A stretch of 64,000 nucleotides of DNA from Cribrihabitans marinus (GCF_900109035.1 NZ_FNYD01000009.1:1-64000), one strand, 5' to 3'; counted from the stretch's first letter, positions 17,058 through 26,983 are shown. Numbers and translations: made by a program. Notes: generated by a model not told the origin, from the sequence alone.

Positions 17058-18023
17058 GTGCAGATTGACGTGACGCGCGACGTGTTCCGCCTGGCGCAGG
17101 TGTTCACCATCTCGCGGGGGTCGCGCACCGAGGCGAAGGTGCTGACCGTTAGGCTGAGCGACGGCGCGGATCGCGGCTGGGGCGAATGTGTGCCCTATGC
17201 CCGCTATGACGAGACGCCGGAGTCGGTCGAGGCGCAGATCCGCGGCCTGCCCGAGCGGTTCGACCGGCAGGTGCTGCTGGAGCGGCTGCCAGCCGGAGCG
17301 GCCCGCAACGCCTTGGATTGCGCGCTGTGGGATCTCGAGGCGAAACGCGCGGGCCGGCGGGTCTGGGACCTGGCGGGCTTGCCCGCGCCGGGGCCGGAGA
17401 TCACCGCCTACACCCTGTCGCTCGACAGCCCCGAGGCGATGCGCGCGCAGGCCGCCAAGCAAGCCCATCGGCCGCTGCTCAAGATCAAGCTGGGCACGCC
17501 CGACGACATGCCGCGGCTGGAAGCGGTGCGTGCCGGCGCGCCCGAGGCCCGGATCATCGTCGATGCCAACGAGGGCTGGTCGGCGGAGATCTATGCCGAT
17601 CTGGCCCCGCACCTGGTCCGGCTGGGCGTGGCGCTGGTCGAACAGCCGCTGCCGGCGGGTGAGGACGTGGCGCTGTCCGGGATCGACCGACCGGTGCCGG
17701 TCTGCGCCGACGAAAGCTGCCATGACCGGGCCAGCCTGGCCGGGCTGGAGGGCAAATACGATGTGGTCAATATCAAGCTGGACAAGACCGGCGGCCTGAC
17801 CGAGGCGCTGGCGCTGCGCGAGGCGGCCCGCGCCCGGGGCTTCGGCGTCATGGTGGGCTGCATGGTCGGGTCGTCCCTGGCGATGGCGCCCGCGACCCTT
17901 GTGGCGCAGGGGGCGATGGTGACGGATCTTGACGGCCCGCTGCTTCTGGCCGAAGACCGCGACACGCCGTTGCGCTTCGACGCGGACGGCGTGCACCCGC
18001 CCGATGCGGCGCTCTGGGGCTGA
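17058..18023 (+). CDS. dgcA: Enolase-superfamily racemase, probable N-acetyl-D-glutamate racemase DgcA
   Basis: 321 aa, close to dipeptide epimerases. The muconate-lactonizing/epimerase catalytic set is visible: K142-I-K144 (LLKIKLG), the metal Asp in IIVDANEGW, Glu in LVEQPLPAG, Asp in CADESCHD, and the second catalytic Lys in NIKLDKTGG. It starts 74 bp after dgcN in the same direction. In the described pathway it converts N-acetyl-D-glutamate to the L-form for deacetylation to L-glutamate. A dipeptide (L-Ala-D/L-Glu) epimerase would share the same motifs; context favours DgcA. Confidence 0.78.
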   Translation: MQIDVTRDVFRLAQVFTISRGSRTEAKVLTVRLSDGADRGWGECVPYARYDETPESVEAQIRGLPERFDRQVLLERLPAGAARNALDCALWDLEAKRAGRRVWDLAGLPAPGPEITAYTLSLDSPEAMRAQAAKQAHRPLLKIKLGTPDDMPRLEAVRAGAPEARIIVDANEGWSAEIYADLAPHLVRLGVALVEQPLPAGEDVALSGIDRPVPVCADESCHDRASLAGLEGKYDVVNIKLDKTGGLTEALALREAARARGFGVMVGCMVGSSLAMAPATLVAQGAMVTDLDGPLLLAEDRDTPLRFDADGVHPPDAALWG

Positions 18024-18033
18024 GGAGAAAGAC

Positions 18034-18894
18034 ATGACCCGAACCGTTTACGTGAATGGCGACTACCTGCCGGACCATGAGGCCAAGGTCTCGATCTTCG
18101 ACCGGGGGTTCCTGATGGCCGATGCGGTCTATGAGGTGACCAGCGTTCTGGACGGCAAGCTGATCGACTTCGACGGGCACGCGGTCCGGCTCAAACGGTC
18201 GCTGGACGAGCTGGACATGGCCGAACCCTGCTCGAAGGAGGAGTTGCTGGAGATCCACCGCGAGCTGGTGCGGCGCAACGGCATCGAGGAGGGGCTGGTC
18301 TATCTTCAGGTCACCCGCGGGTCGGATGGCGACCGCGATTTTGTCTTTCCGGCCGCCGATACCCCGCCCACGCTGGTGCTGTTCACCCAAAGCAAGCCTG
18401 GGCTTGCCGACAACCCCGCCGCGCGGAAGGGTGCGAAGATCATCTCGATCGACGACATCCGCTGGGGCCGGCGCGACATCAAGACGGTGCAACTGCTTTA
18501 TCCGTCGATGGGCAAGATGATGGCCAAGGCCGCCGGGGCGGACGATGCCTGGATGATCGAGGACGGCCATGTCACCGAGGGCACGTCGAACAATGCCTAT
18601 TTCGTCAAGAACGGCACCATCGTGACCCGGCCGCTGTCGAAAGACATCCTGCACGGGATCACCCGCAAGGCCGTGCTTCGGCTGGCCGAAGAGGCGCAGA
18701 TGCAGGTCGAGGAGCGGCTGTTCACGATCGACGAGGCGAAAGCGGCGGATGAGGCGTTCACCACCTCGGCCAGCGCCTTCGTGATGCCGGTCGTCGAGAT
18801 CGACGGTGTGGCCCTCGGCGAGGGCGTGCCCGGTCCGGTCGCCACACGCTTGCGCGAAATCTACATCGAGGAGAGCCGCAAGGCGGCGATCTGA
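18034..18894 (+). CDS. dat: D-amino acid aminotransferase (class IV PLP)
   Basis: 286 aa. The class IV fold is shown by KVSIFDRGFLMADAVYEV at the N-terminus, catalytic Lys150 in DIKTVQLL, and the cofactor-binding GHVTEGTSNNAYFV. It exchanges amino groups between D-amino acids and 2-oxo acids, typically D-alanine plus 2-oxoglutarate giving D-glutamate. It starts 10 bp after dgcA with AGGAG, so it is surely co-transcribed: other D-amino acids could be funnelled into D-glutamate, then through DgcN/DgcA. Confidence 0.9.
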   Translation: MTRTVYVNGDYLPDHEAKVSIFDRGFLMADAVYEVTSVLDGKLIDFDGHAVRLKRSLDELDMAEPCSKEELLEIHRELVRRNGIEEGLVYLQVTRGSDGDRDFVFPAADTPPTLVLFTQSKPGLADNPAARKGAKIISIDDIRWGRRDIKTVQLLYPSMGKMMAKAAGADDAWMIEDGHVTEGTSNNAYFVKNGTIVTRPLSKDILHGITRKAVLRLAEEAQMQVEERLFTIDEAKAADEAFTTSASAFVMPVVEIDGVALGEGVPGPVATRLREIYIEESRKAAI

Positions 18895-18975
18895 GCCGCG
18901 GCGCGCATCGGTATCGTTTCCGAATTCTTCCGAATTGTCCTATCGTCACCTTGAGGACCTCCCTCGGGGTGACTG

Positions 18976-20730
18976 ATGGAACGGAAGCTGGCGGCCCTGA
19001 TGGTCGCGGATTTTGTGGACTCGACTGGCCAGATGGCCTCCGACGAGGAAGCCGCGATCACACGCATATCTGACGCGCTTTCACTGGTGCGGGACTGTGT
19101 CACGCGCAATGGCGGGCGGGTGTTCAGTACCGCCGGCGATGCGCTTCTGGCCGAGTTCCCCAGCCCGGTCGGCGCGCTGCGCTCGGCGATCGACGCGCGG
19201 GCCCGGCTCGGTGGCTTGCCCGTGCCGTGCCACCGCAAGATGCGGTTCGGCCTGCACGTGGCGGATGTGGTGACCGACGGATCCGACCTGAAGGGCGACG
19301 GCGTCAATCTTGCCGCGCGAATCCAGTCGGCCGCCGATCCCGGCGAGATCGACGTGTCCGAACAGCTGCATGCCCATGTCCAGCGGGTCTCTCCCTGCAG
19401 CTTTTCCGATCTCGGGCCGCAGGATCTCAGGGGCATGCCAGATCCGGTGCGCGTGTTCCGTGTGGACTCGACGGTTGACCGGCACGTCTACCAGGTGGCG
19501 CCGACTGTGGCAGAACCGCGCCAGCGCATCCGGCCGAACTCGGTCGCAGTCCTGCCGTTTCGGACCGCGGGCGACGAGGATGACGACCAACGCTTCCTGT
19601 CCGAGGGGCTGACCGACGACCTGGTCCACGAACTGGGCCAGTTCCGGTCGCTCTTCGTCAGTTCGCGTACCGCGTCGCATACACTCGACGGCCAGGATCC
19701 CATCGAGATCGGCAAAAGCCTGGGTGTGAAATTCCTGCTGACCGGGTCGCTGCGCAAGCACGGCGATCGGGTCCGGCTGAACATCTCGCTGAGTGAGACC
19801 GCCACCGGGGCGTTGGTCTGGAGCGAGCGCATCCAGAGCGGCTTTGACGAAATACTCGTTGCGATGGACGAGTTGACGGCGCGGGTCGCGGCCACGGTTT
19901 CGGGGCGCATCGACAACCAGGAAACCCGGGCCTCTCGGGTGGCGCGCCCCGAGAATATGTCGGCCTACGAATTCTACCTGCGCGGTCTTTGGCATCACCG
20001 TCTAAGCGGCATCGACCAAAGCCATGTGAACCGGGCGATCGACTGGTTTCACAAGGCGCAGACCGCAGACCCCAATTTCGCCCGGCCCTTCGCGATGGAG
20101 GTCTGCGCGTGGTCCTACCGCCCCGATTTCGACCTGCGCCAGGCCGAAATGCTGCTGAACCGGGCGATGGAGCTGGATCCGGCCGATCCCGAGCTGCACC
20201 GGATCTTCGGCGTTCTGATGATCAAGCTTCACCGGGACCACGACGCCAGCCGGCGCCATCACGAGCGGGCCATGAGCTTGGCCCCGAACGACGCCTACAT
20301 CATCGGCCGATGTGCGGCATTCTACAGCTTTGTCGGTGAGCCCGAACGAGCGTTGGACCTGCTGGAGCGGGCCGAGGCGCTTGACCCGTTCCTGCCGGTC
20401 TGGATCGCCGAAGAGCGCATCTGTGCGCTCTATGTGCAGGGCCGGTATGACGAGGTTGGCGCCGCGGCTCGGAACCTGCCGTTCCAGACGCGGCGAACCC
20501 GGTGCTATCGCGCGGCCGCACGTGTGGCGCAAGGGGACGAGGACCGCGCCAGGGCGATCATTGCCGAGGCCCTGACCGACGATCCCAGCCTGTCGGTGGA
20601 GTACGTGGTGTCGCAGGAATTGTTCAGCGACGCGGCAGTGCTGGACAGGTTGATCGGACGCCTGCGCCATGCAGGGCTGCCGGCGCCGCCGCAACAGGGC
20701 GCCGTCGAAACGGCGGCCGCCATCAATTGA
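18976..20730 (+). CDS. Class III adenylate/guanylate cyclase with TolB-like and TPR regions
   Basis: 584 aa. The N-terminal cyclase homology domain has metal Asp12 (VADFVDSTG) and Asp55 (STAGDALLAEF) and the segment DGVNLAARIQSAADPGEIDVSE. After ~185 comes a TolB-like segment (NSVAVLPFRTAGDEDDDQRFLSEGLTDDLVHEL), then from about 330 several TPR-like helical repeats. No transmembrane helix, so cytosolic. This architecture is frequent in Rhizobiales and Rhodobacteraceae, but the signals are generally unknown. Predicted cAMP synthesis; nucleotide choice is inferred only. Confidence 0.88.
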   Translation: MERKLAALMVADFVDSTGQMASDEEAAITRISDALSLVRDCVTRNGGRVFSTAGDALLAEFPSPVGALRSAIDARARLGGLPVPCHRKMRFGLHVADVVTDGSDLKGDGVNLAARIQSAADPGEIDVSEQLHAHVQRVSPCSFSDLGPQDLRGMPDPVRVFRVDSTVDRHVYQVAPTVAEPRQRIRPNSVAVLPFRTAGDEDDDQRFLSEGLTDDLVHELGQFRSLFVSSRTASHTLDGQDPIEIGKSLGVKFLLTGSLRKHGDRVRLNISLSETATGALVWSERIQSGFDEILVAMDELTARVAATVSGRIDNQETRASRVARPENMSAYEFYLRGLWHHRLSGIDQSHVNRAIDWFHKAQTADPNFARPFAMEVCAWSYRPDFDLRQAEMLLNRAMELDPADPELHRIFGVLMIKLHRDHDASRRHHERAMSLAPNDAYIIGRCAAFYSFVGEPERALDLLERAEALDPFLPVWIAEERICALYVQGRYDEVGAAARNLPFQTRRTRCYRAAARVAQGDEDRARAIIAEALTDDPSLSVEYVVSQELFSDAAVLDRLIGRLRHAGLPAPPQQGAVETAAAIN

Positions 20731-20740
20731 ACACGGCGGA

Positions 20741-21055
20741 TCAGCCCTTGTCGGTCACGTTTTCCTTGAACGCGACCTTGAACGCGGCCTGTTGTTCCGG
20801 GCTGGCCTCGGATTGGTGCGCGGCCTTCCAGTCGTCATAGGGCATGCCGTAATAGATCTCGCGCGCTTCTTCCTTGGTCATCTCGATGCCCTGCGCGTTG
20901 GCCGCTTCCTGGTACCAGCGGCTCAGGCAGTTGCGGCAGAAGCCGGCCAGGTTCATCAGGTCGATATTCTGCACGTCGGTGCGGTCTTCCATCAGGTGCT
21001 TGCGCAGCCGGCGGAATGCGGCGGCTTCCAGTTCGGTCTGGGTCTGCGGGGTCAT
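20741..21055 (-). CDS. DUF1244 family small protein
   Basis: 104 aa. Contains the family segment NIDLMNLAGFCRNCLSRWY with a CRNC pair and MTKEEAREIYYGMPYDDWK. Widely conserved in Proteobacteria, function unknown; the two Cys may bind metal. It lies 10 bp from the convergent cyclase gene. Confidence 0.9.
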   Translation of the reverse strand: MTPQTQTELEAAAFRRLRKHLMEDRTDVQNIDLMNLAGFCRNCLSRWYQEAANAQGIEMTKEEAREIYYGMPYDDWKAAHQSEASPEQQAAFKVAFKENVTDKG

Positions 21056-21105
21056 GGCATTCTTCCTGTCTTGATGTCTTGCGGTGTGCCTCGGTCCGGT
21101 TTGTA

Positions 21106-21345
21106 TCAGGCGAGCTTCAGTGCGATCCAGGGCATCAGGCAGAATACCAGGGTCAGGATCTTGTAGTTGGCGAGATACCTGAAATAGGCCTTGCGGACCT
21201 CGGCGGGCTCCATCTCGAACATGCGTCCGTGAATCTCGGCGATCCGGTCCCGCAGGACGACGATCATCAGCGTTGTGATTCCCAGGAAGGCGATGTTCAG
21301 GACCGCCATCCACCCGAACACGGTGGTCAGCATGTCTTCGGTCAT
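21106..21345 (-). CDS. Small two-helix membrane protein (DUF6868-like)
   Basis: 79 aa. Two hydrophobic helices (about 8-30 and 61-77) flank a cytosolic loop with RIAEIHGRMFEMEPAEVRKAYFRYL. Resembles small conserved proteins listed as DUF6868; function unknown. Preceded by GGAGG. Same direction as the DUF1244 and amidohydrolase genes, so possibly one operon. Confidence 0.7.
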   Translation of the reverse strand: MTEDMLTTVFGWMAVLNIAFLGITTLMIVVLRDRIAEIHGRMFEMEPAEVRKAYFRYLANYKILTLVFCLMPWIALKLA

Positions 21346-21389
21346 CTGCGCCTCCTTTCATGGTCAGATATGGGCGTGAACGGGGCCGC

Positions 21390-22127
21390 TCACAAGCCGC
21401 TTTCGGCCAGGGCATCCTTGAACGAAGCGGCCAGCCGTTCGGCCCAGGCGCGCTGGCCGGCGGTGTCGGCGATCAGGTCGTTGCGCAGTTCGATCAGGGC
21501 GTTGGGCCGGCCATGCGCGGTGCAATGCCGGTCGATCGAATCGCCGGGCAGATGGCCGGAATAGGGCTGGTTGCGGCCCACGCACAGGTCCGCCTCGGCG
21601 CGCAGCCGGTCGACCAGCGGACGCGCGAACCGGTCGTCGCTGGTGTGCAGCACGCTCACGTGCCAGGGCCGCGGTTCGCGTCCGCGCAGCTGGCGGGTGA
21701 AGGAATGGATCGACACGATCACCGCATGGGGCAGGGCGGCCATGCGGGCCAGCGCTTCGTGGTAGGGGCGATAGCACAGGTCCAGCCGCCGGGCGCGCTC
21801 GGCCGCGTCGGCATGGCGGTTGCCGGAGATGACCGATCCGTCATAGAGCTTCATCAGCAGGGTCGGATCGTCCTCGCCGCGGTTTGGGTCGATCACCAGG
21901 CGCGAGAAGTTGGCCGCGATCACCGGCGCGTTCAGCACTTCGCCCAGGTGCTGGGCCACGCCATAGGCGCCGACATCATAGGCGATGTGACGCTCCATGT
22001 CCTCTCGCGGCAGACCCAGATCGCCGCCGTTGACCTGCGGCGGCACCGTGTTCGTGGCGTGATCGCAGGTAATCAGCCAGCGAGACGGGCGGTCCTCGCC
22101 GTGGATGAAAAAGGGTGAGTATGTCAT
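21390..22127 (-). CDS. N-formylglutamate amidohydrolase family protein
   Basis: 245 aa. Typical FGase fold segments are present: WLITCDHATNTVPP, ADAAERARRLDLCYRPYHEAL, VIVSIHSFTRQLRGR and ALIELRNDLIAD. The family hydrolyses N-formylglutamate in histidine breakdown, but standalone members without hut genes, as here, have unproven substrates. The start giving MTYSPFFIHGEDRPSRW is preferred over the much longer upstream reading. Confidence 0.87.
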   Translation of the reverse strand: MTYSPFFIHGEDRPSRWLITCDHATNTVPPQVNGGDLGLPREDMERHIAYDVGAYGVAQHLGEVLNAPVIAANFSRLVIDPNRGEDDPTLLMKLYDGSVISGNRHADAAERARRLDLCYRPYHEALARMAALPHAVIVSIHSFTRQLRGREPRPWHVSVLHTSDDRFARPLVDRLRAEADLCVGRNQPYSGHLPGDSIDRHCTAHGRPNALIELRNDLIADTAGQRAWAERLAASFKDALAESGL

Positions 22128-22244
22128 GTGCCTGTCACAAGTTGTCAGGCGCTGTTTAGGGCAGTTGCCTGCAAATGGGAATTGCGCCATAAGCGTCCCG
22201 CACAATGTTTGCGGTAACAGTACCGCGTCGAGGAGGGCTGCGAC

Positions 22245-23690
22245 ATGCGACGTCTGAGGAAAGTGAAGATCGTTGCGACGCTGGGACCGGCGTCCGAAAC
22301 CTACGAGACGATTCGGGCCCTGCACGAGGCCGGCGCCGATGTGTTCCGCCTGAACATGAGCCACGGCAGCCACGAGGAAATCCGCGCCAAGCACGAGATC
22401 ATCCGGCAGGTCGAGAAGGATCTCGACAGCCCGATCGCGATCCTGGCCGATCTGCAGGGCCCCAAGCTGCGCGTCGGCGTGTTCGGCAACGAGGCCGAAG
22501 AGCTCGAGGAGGGCGCGGCCTTCCGTCTCGATCTCGACCCGGCACCGGGTGACGCCACGCGCGTGTGCCTGCCCCACAAGGAGATTTTCGACGCGCTCGA
22601 ACCCGGCGCGCGGCTTCTGGTCAATGACGGCAAGATCCGCCTGACCGTCGAGGAGTGCGGATCCGATTTCGCCAATTGCCGCGTCGAGACCGGCGGCACG
22701 ATCTCGAACCGCAAGGGCGTGAACGTGCCGGACGTGGTGTTGCCGCTGGCCGCCCTGTCAGAGAAGGACCGCGACGACCTGGAATTCGTCTGCGCGCTGG
22801 GCGTCGACTGGCTGGCGCTGTCCTTCGTGCAGCGCGCCAAGGACGTGTTCGAGGCGCGCGAACTGGCCGACGGCCGTGCTGCGATCCTCAGCAAGATCGA
22901 GAAACCCGCCGCCGTCGAGGCGTTCGAGGACATCCTTGACGCGTCGGACGGGATCATGGTCGCACGCGGCGACCTGGGCGTGGAATTGCCGGTCTCGGCG
23001 GTGCCGCCGATCCAGAAGCGGCTGGTGCGCAAGTGCCGGGCGGCCGCCAAGCCGGTGATCGTGGCCACGCAGATGCTGGAGAGCATGATCGAAAGCCCGA
23101 TGCCCACCCGCGCCGAGGTCTCGGACGTGGCCACTGCCATCTACGAAGGCACCGACGCCATCATGCTCAGCGCGGAATCGGCGGCCGGATCCTACCCGAT
23201 CGAGGCGGTGACGACGATGGACCGCGTGGCCATCGAGGTCGAAGCCGACCCGACCTATGAGCAGATCATCTCGGCCTCGCGCACATCGAGCGGCAGCACT
23301 GTGGCCGACGCCATCGTCGCCGCGGCGCGCGAGATCGCGGAAAAGACCGACATCAAGGCGATCTGCTGTTTCACCCAATCCGGCACCACCGCCCTGCTGA
23401 CCGCGCGCGAGCGTCCAGGTGTGCCGATCATCGCAATGACATCGCTTCTGGGCACCTCGCGCCGGCTCTGCCTCAGCTGGGGCTGCCATTGCGTGATGAC
23501 GCCCGAGCTTGAGCGGTTCAAGGGCGCGGTGGTTTCGGCGGCGCGGACGGCACGGGCCGCGGGCTTTGCGACCGAGACCGACCAGATCGTGGTCACCGCC
23601 GGCGTGCCCTTCAACGTTCCGGGCACGACCAACATCCTGCGGGTGGCGCCCTGCGACGAACGCCTGATTTACAACACCGATCCGGGCTGA
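22245..23690 (+). CDS. pyk: Pyruvate kinase
   Basis: 481 aa, full length. Diagnostic segments: [19 protein letters not shown] at the N-terminus, [24 protein letters not shown], the catalytic Lys in [14 protein letters not shown], and [12 protein letters not shown] followed by [25 protein letters not shown]. Converts phosphoenolpyruvate and ADP to pyruvate and ATP. It is monocistronic; the gap to the ribosomal genes downstream is ~140 bp. Confidence 0.97.
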   Translation: MRRLRKVKIVATLGPASETYETIRALHEAGADVFRLNMSHGSHEEIRAKHEIIRQVEKDLDSPIAILADLQGPKLRVGVFGNEAEELEEGAAFRLDLDPAPGDATRVCLPHKEIFDALEPGARLLVNDGKIRLTVEECGSDFANCRVETGGTISNRKGVNVPDVVLPLAALSEKDRDDLEFVCALGVDWLALSFVQRAKDVFEARELADGRAAILSKIEKPAAVEAFEDILDASDGIMVARGDLGVELPVSAVPPIQKRLVRKCRAAAKPVIVATQMLESMIESPMPTRAEVSDVATAIYEGTDAIMLSAESAAGSYPIEAVTTMDRVAIEVEADPTYEQIISASRTSSGSTVADAIVAAAREIAEKTDIKAICCFTQSGTTALLTARERPGVPIIAMTSLLGTSRRLCLSWGCHCVMTPELERFKGAVVSAARTARAAGFATETDQIVVTAGVPFNVPGTTNILRVAPCDERLIYNTDPG

Positions 23691-23829
23691 CCCCCGCAGG
23701 CGGCGCAGGCCCGCAAAAACCGCTTGCAAGCCGCGCCGCTCTTTCGTACACGGCGCCTTTATTCGTGCGGCCGGCCCAATGAGGCATGCCGAGTCGTGCG
23801 TGAACCGAAGCTCAAGACTGGAGACGGAA

Positions 23830-24030
23830 ATGCCCAAGATGAAGACCAAGGCAAGCGCCAAGAAACGCTTCAAGGTGACTGCCACCGGAAAGGTGCTTGC
23901 GGCCCAGGCTGGCAAGCGCCACGGCATGATCAAGCGGACCAAGAAGTTCATCCGCGACGCGCGCGGCACCACGACCCTGTCCGCCCCCGACGCCAAGATC
24001 GTCAAGGGCTTCATGCCCTACGACCGCTAA
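23830..24030 (+). CDS. rpmI: 50S ribosomal protein L35 (bL35)
   Basis: 66 aa, complete: [21 protein letters not shown] through GFMPYDR. Start at 23830 follows GGAGACGGAA. Followed 14 bp later by rplT, the conserved pair; infC is not upstream, as is common in this group. Confidence 0.97.
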   Translation: MPKMKTKASAKKRFKVTATGKVLAAQAGKRHGMIKRTKKFIRDARGTTTLSAPDAKIVKGFMPYDR

Positions 24031-24044
24031 GAGGAGATTGATCC

Positions 24045-24410
24045 ATGTCCCGCGTTAAAGGTGGAACCGTCACTCACGCCCGTCACAAGAAGGTCGTCAA
24101 GGCCGCCAAAGGTTACTATGGCCGCCGCAAGAACACCTTCAAGGTGGCGCGTCAGGCCGTCGACAAGGCCAACCAGTATGCAACCCGCGACCGCAAGAAC
24201 CGCAAGCGCAATTTCCGCGCCCTGTGGATCCAGCGGATCAACGCCGCCGTGCGCAGCCATGACGAGGCGCTGACCTACAGCCGCTTCATCAACGGGCTGA
24301 CCCTGGCCGGCATCGAGGTCGACCGCAAGGTGCTGGCCGACCTGGCCGTGCACGAGCCCGAGGCGTTCGGCGCGATCGTCGAGCAGGCCAAAGGCGCGCT
24401 CAGCGCCTGA
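24045..24410 (+). CDS. rplT: 50S ribosomal protein L20 (bL20)
   Basis: 121 aa, complete, with [20 protein letters not shown] and the conserved [19 protein letters not shown]. Assembly protein of the large subunit that binds 23S rRNA. Co-transcribed with rpmI. Confidence 0.97.
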   Translation: MSRVKGGTVTHARHKKVVKAAKGYYGRRKNTFKVARQAVDKANQYATRDRKNRKRNFRALWIQRINAAVRSHDEALTYSRFINGLTLAGIEVDRKVLADLAVHEPEAFGAIVEQAKGALSA

Positions 24411-24433
24411 TCCTGACCGAAGCAGTTTCCGGT

Positions 24434-24463
24434 GAGGCCGTCCCGTTCGGGGCGGCCTTTTCG
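24434..24463 (+). terminator. Terminator after rplT
   Basis: GC-rich hairpin AGGCCGTCCCG-TTC-GGGGCGGCCT followed by TTTT, 24 bp after the rplT stop. Classic intrinsic terminator form with one mismatch in the stem. Confidence 0.8.
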
Positions 24464-24557
24464 CGTTTTCGCCCTGCCCTTGCGCGCCTTGCGTGGAACC
24501 TTCCTGCGCTGGAACCTTGTTTACTAGGGTACCAAGCAGAAATCGGACGGAGGCTTC

Positions 24558-25040
24558 ATGACATACTCATATCTCAGATTCCTCGCAATGATCGCCACGG
24601 CGACCGTCATAATGTTCGGGTTGATGTATCTGAACTCTTATGCGCTGGACCACGTGATGTTCAGTGAAACGCGTCTTTACATGGCGCTTTATATGGGGGC
24701 CGTGATGGCTGCGGTCATGCTCGCCTTCATGCTTGGCATGTACAAAAGCAAGGCGGCCAATCTCGCGATCTTGCTGGGGGCAACCGGCGTTTTCATCGCC
24801 TCCCTCTGGCTGTTGCGCAGCCAGACGACGGTGCAGGACGAGTCGTGGATGCGGGCCATGATCCCACACCATTCCATCGCGATCCTGACCAGCGAACGGG
24901 CCGAGCTTTCGGATCCGCGCGTGCGCAACCTGGCCGAAGAGATCATCTCCGCGCAGCGCCTGGAAATCGCCGAGATGAAGGCCCTGATCACCGACCTGGA
25001 AGGTGGGCCTGCCGCTACACCGGAGATTGACGGAAAATGA
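24558..25040 (+). CDS. DUF305 domain membrane protein
   Basis: 160 aa. Three hydrophobic segments (about 6-26, 41-61 and 69-86) are followed by a short soluble DUF305 tail with the paired histidines MIPHHSIAIL (104-105) and acidic residues in AEEIISAQRLEIAEMKAL. The conserved His pairs suggest metal (copper) binding. Overlaps the next gene by 4 bp, so translationally coupled. Such pairs are often found with copper or heavy-metal genes; no transport ATPase is present here. Confidence 0.8.
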   Translation: MTYSYLRFLAMIATATVIMFGLMYLNSYALDHVMFSETRLYMALYMGAVMAAVMLAFMLGMYKSKAANLAILLGATGVFIASLWLLRSQTTVQDESWMRAMIPHHSIAILTSERAELSDPRVRNLAEEIISAQRLEIAEMKALITDLEGGPAATPEIDGK

Positions 25041-25792
25041 CCGATATCCGAGCGAATACCAGTAACGCGGACGCGCGCCTCTACCGTATGGAGATGCCGG
25101 AGCACCATTGCCCATTCGGATTGAAATCCAAAGCGCTGCTGCGTTGGAGTGGCTACAAGGTCGAGGACCATCCCTTGACCACGCGAGAAGAAACCGACCG
25201 CTTCATGAACGAGGTGGGTGTCGACACCACGCCGCAGACCTATGTCGGTGGCGAGCGCATCGGCGGCTATGAAGAGCTTCGCGCCTATCTGGGCATGCCG
25301 CTGCGGGGCGAGGGCGAGACCACTTACACTCCCGTCATCGCTCTTTTTGCAATGGCCCTGGGGCTGGCGGTGTCGGCGGGCTCGGTGGCCTTCGGGACGC
25401 TGGCGGATCCGCGCGTGTTCCAGTGGTTCATCGCCATCTCCATGTGCCTGCTGGCCCTGCAGAAGCTGCGGGATGTCGAAAGCTTCTCGACCATGTTTCT
25501 CAACTACGACCTGCTGGCGCGGCGGTTTGTGCCCTACGGCTATTTCTATCCCTTCGCCGAGGGGCTTGCCGGTCTGCTGATGCTGGCCGGCGTCCTGACC
25601 TGGATTGCCGCGCCGCTGGCCTTGCTGGTCGGCACCGTTGGTGCGGTTTCGGTGTTCAAGGCGGTCTATATCGACAAGCGCGAGTTGAAATGCGCCTGCA
25701 TGGGCGGCAGCAGCGACGTGCCGCTGGGGTTCGTCTCCCTGACCGAGAACCTGATGATGGCCGGCATGGGGATCTGGATGCTTGCCGGATGA
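25037..25792 (+). CDS. Glutaredoxin-like domain fused to a MauE-type membrane domain
   Basis: 251 aa. Residues ~13-85 are glutaredoxin-like with a monothiol CPFG (Cys25), the cis-Pro segment VDTTPQTYVGG and a GGYEEL helix. After ~95 there are about four transmembrane helices of MauE/DoxX type, including LAGLLMLAGVLTWIAAPLAL and a cytosolic or periplasmic CACMGG motif before the last helix. It probably moves electrons or metal across the membrane together with the DUF305 protein. The fusion architecture is directly visible; function is inferred. Confidence 0.78.
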   Translation: MTDIRANTSNADARLYRMEMPEHHCPFGLKSKALLRWSGYKVEDHPLTTREETDRFMNEVGVDTTPQTYVGGERIGGYEELRAYLGMPLRGEGETTYTPVIALFAMALGLAVSAGSVAFGTLADPRVFQWFIAISMCLLALQKLRDVESFSTMFLNYDLLARRFVPYGYFYPFAEGLAGLLMLAGVLTWIAAPLALLVGTVGAVSVFKAVYIDKRELKCACMGGSSDVPLGFVSLTENLMMAGMGIWMLAG

Positions 25793-25881
25793 CGGCCGCT
25801 TCGACCTGTGGCGCGGCCCTCGGGTCTTGCGTATCGCGCCGTCTGTGGTAGCAGAACGCCAAGCAGGTTCAGGGGGCCGTC

Positions 25882-26955
25882 ATGGACGAGCTAAAGGCAA
25901 AATATCTCGGGCAGATCGCCGATGCGGGCGACGAGGCGGCGCTGGAAGCGATCCGGGTGGCCGCCGTGGGCAAGAAGGGCGAGGTCAGCCTGAAGATGCG
26001 CGAATTGGGCAAGATGACGCCCGAAGAGCGTCAGGAGGCCGGTCCGGCGCTGAACGCGCTGAAATCCGAGATCACCTCGGCGCTGGCCGCCAAGAAGGCC
26101 GCGCTGGCCGATGCCGCGCTGGACGAGCGGCTGCGCGGCGAATGGCTGGACGTGACCCTGCCGGGCCGTCCGCGCCGCCAGGGCACGCTGCACCCGATCA
26201 CTCAGGCCACCGAGGAGTTGACCGCGATCTTCGCCGAACTGGGCTTCTCCGTCGCCGAGGGGCCCCGGATCGAGAACGACTGGTACAATTTCGACGCGCT
26301 CAACATCCCCGGCCACCACCCGGCGCGGGCCGAGATGGACACGTTCTACATGGCGCGGGCCGAGGGCGACAACCGGCCGCCGCATGTGCTGCGCACGCAT
26401 ACCTCGCCGGTGCAGATCCGCAGCATGGAAGCGCATGGCGCACCCATCCGCATCATCTGCCCCGGCGGTGTCTACCGCGCCGATTACGACCAGACCCACA
26501 CGCCGATGTTCCACCAGGTCGAGGGGCTGGCGTTGGACCGCGACATCTCGATGGCCAACCTGAAATGGGTGCTGGAGGAGTTCTGCCGTGCCTTCTTCGA
26601 GATCGACGACGTGGAACTGCGCTTCCGCGCCTCGCATTTCCCGTTCACCGAGCCCTCGGCCGAGGTCGATATCCGCTGTTCCTGGGAGGGCGGCGCGCTG
26701 AAGATCGGCGAGGGCGACGACTGGATGGAGATCCTCGGGAGCGGCATGGTGCATCCCAAGGTCATCGCCGCCGGCGGCATCGACCCCGAGATCTATCAGG
26801 GCTTTGCCTTCGGCATCGGCATCGACCGGCTGGCGATGCTGAAATACGGTATTCCCGACCTGCGGGCGTTTTTTGACAGCGACCTGCGCTGGCTGCGCCA
26901 CTACGGCTTTGCGGCGCTGGACATGCCGAACCTGCACGGCGGGCTGAGCAGGTGA
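25882..26955 (+). CDS. pheS: Phenylalanine-tRNA ligase alpha subunit
   Basis: 357 aa, full length. The N-terminal coiled coil is followed by the class II catalytic core: motif 1 region [19 protein letters not shown], motif 2 with [31 protein letters not shown], and motif 3 [18 protein letters not shown]. Catalyses charging of tRNA-Phe with PheT. pheT lies 1.26 kb downstream, separated by two unrelated genes. Confidence 0.97.
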   Translation: MDELKAKYLGQIADAGDEAALEAIRVAAVGKKGEVSLKMRELGKMTPEERQEAGPALNALKSEITSALAAKKAALADAALDERLRGEWLDVTLPGRPRRQGTLHPITQATEELTAIFAELGFSVAEGPRIENDWYNFDALNIPGHHPARAEMDTFYMARAEGDNRPPHVLRTHTSPVQIRSMEAHGAPIRIICPGGVYRADYDQTHTPMFHQVEGLALDRDISMANLKWVLEEFCRAFFEIDDVELRFRASHFPFTEPSAEVDIRCSWEGGALKIGEGDDWMEILGSGMVHPKVIAAGGIDPEIYQGFAFGIGIDRLAMLKYGIPDLRAFFDSDLRWLRHYGFAALDMPNLHGGLSR

Positions 26956-26956
26956 C

Positions 26957-26983
26957 GTAGGATGGGGTTGAACCCCATCCTAC
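26957..26983. repeat. Dispersed palindromic repeat, family B, copy 1
   Basis: A perfect inverted repeat: GTAGGATGGGG and CCCCATCCTAC around TTGAA, starting 1 bp after the pheS stop. A closely related copy lies at 51788-51811. It may double as a terminator, although no T run follows. Confidence 0.7.
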
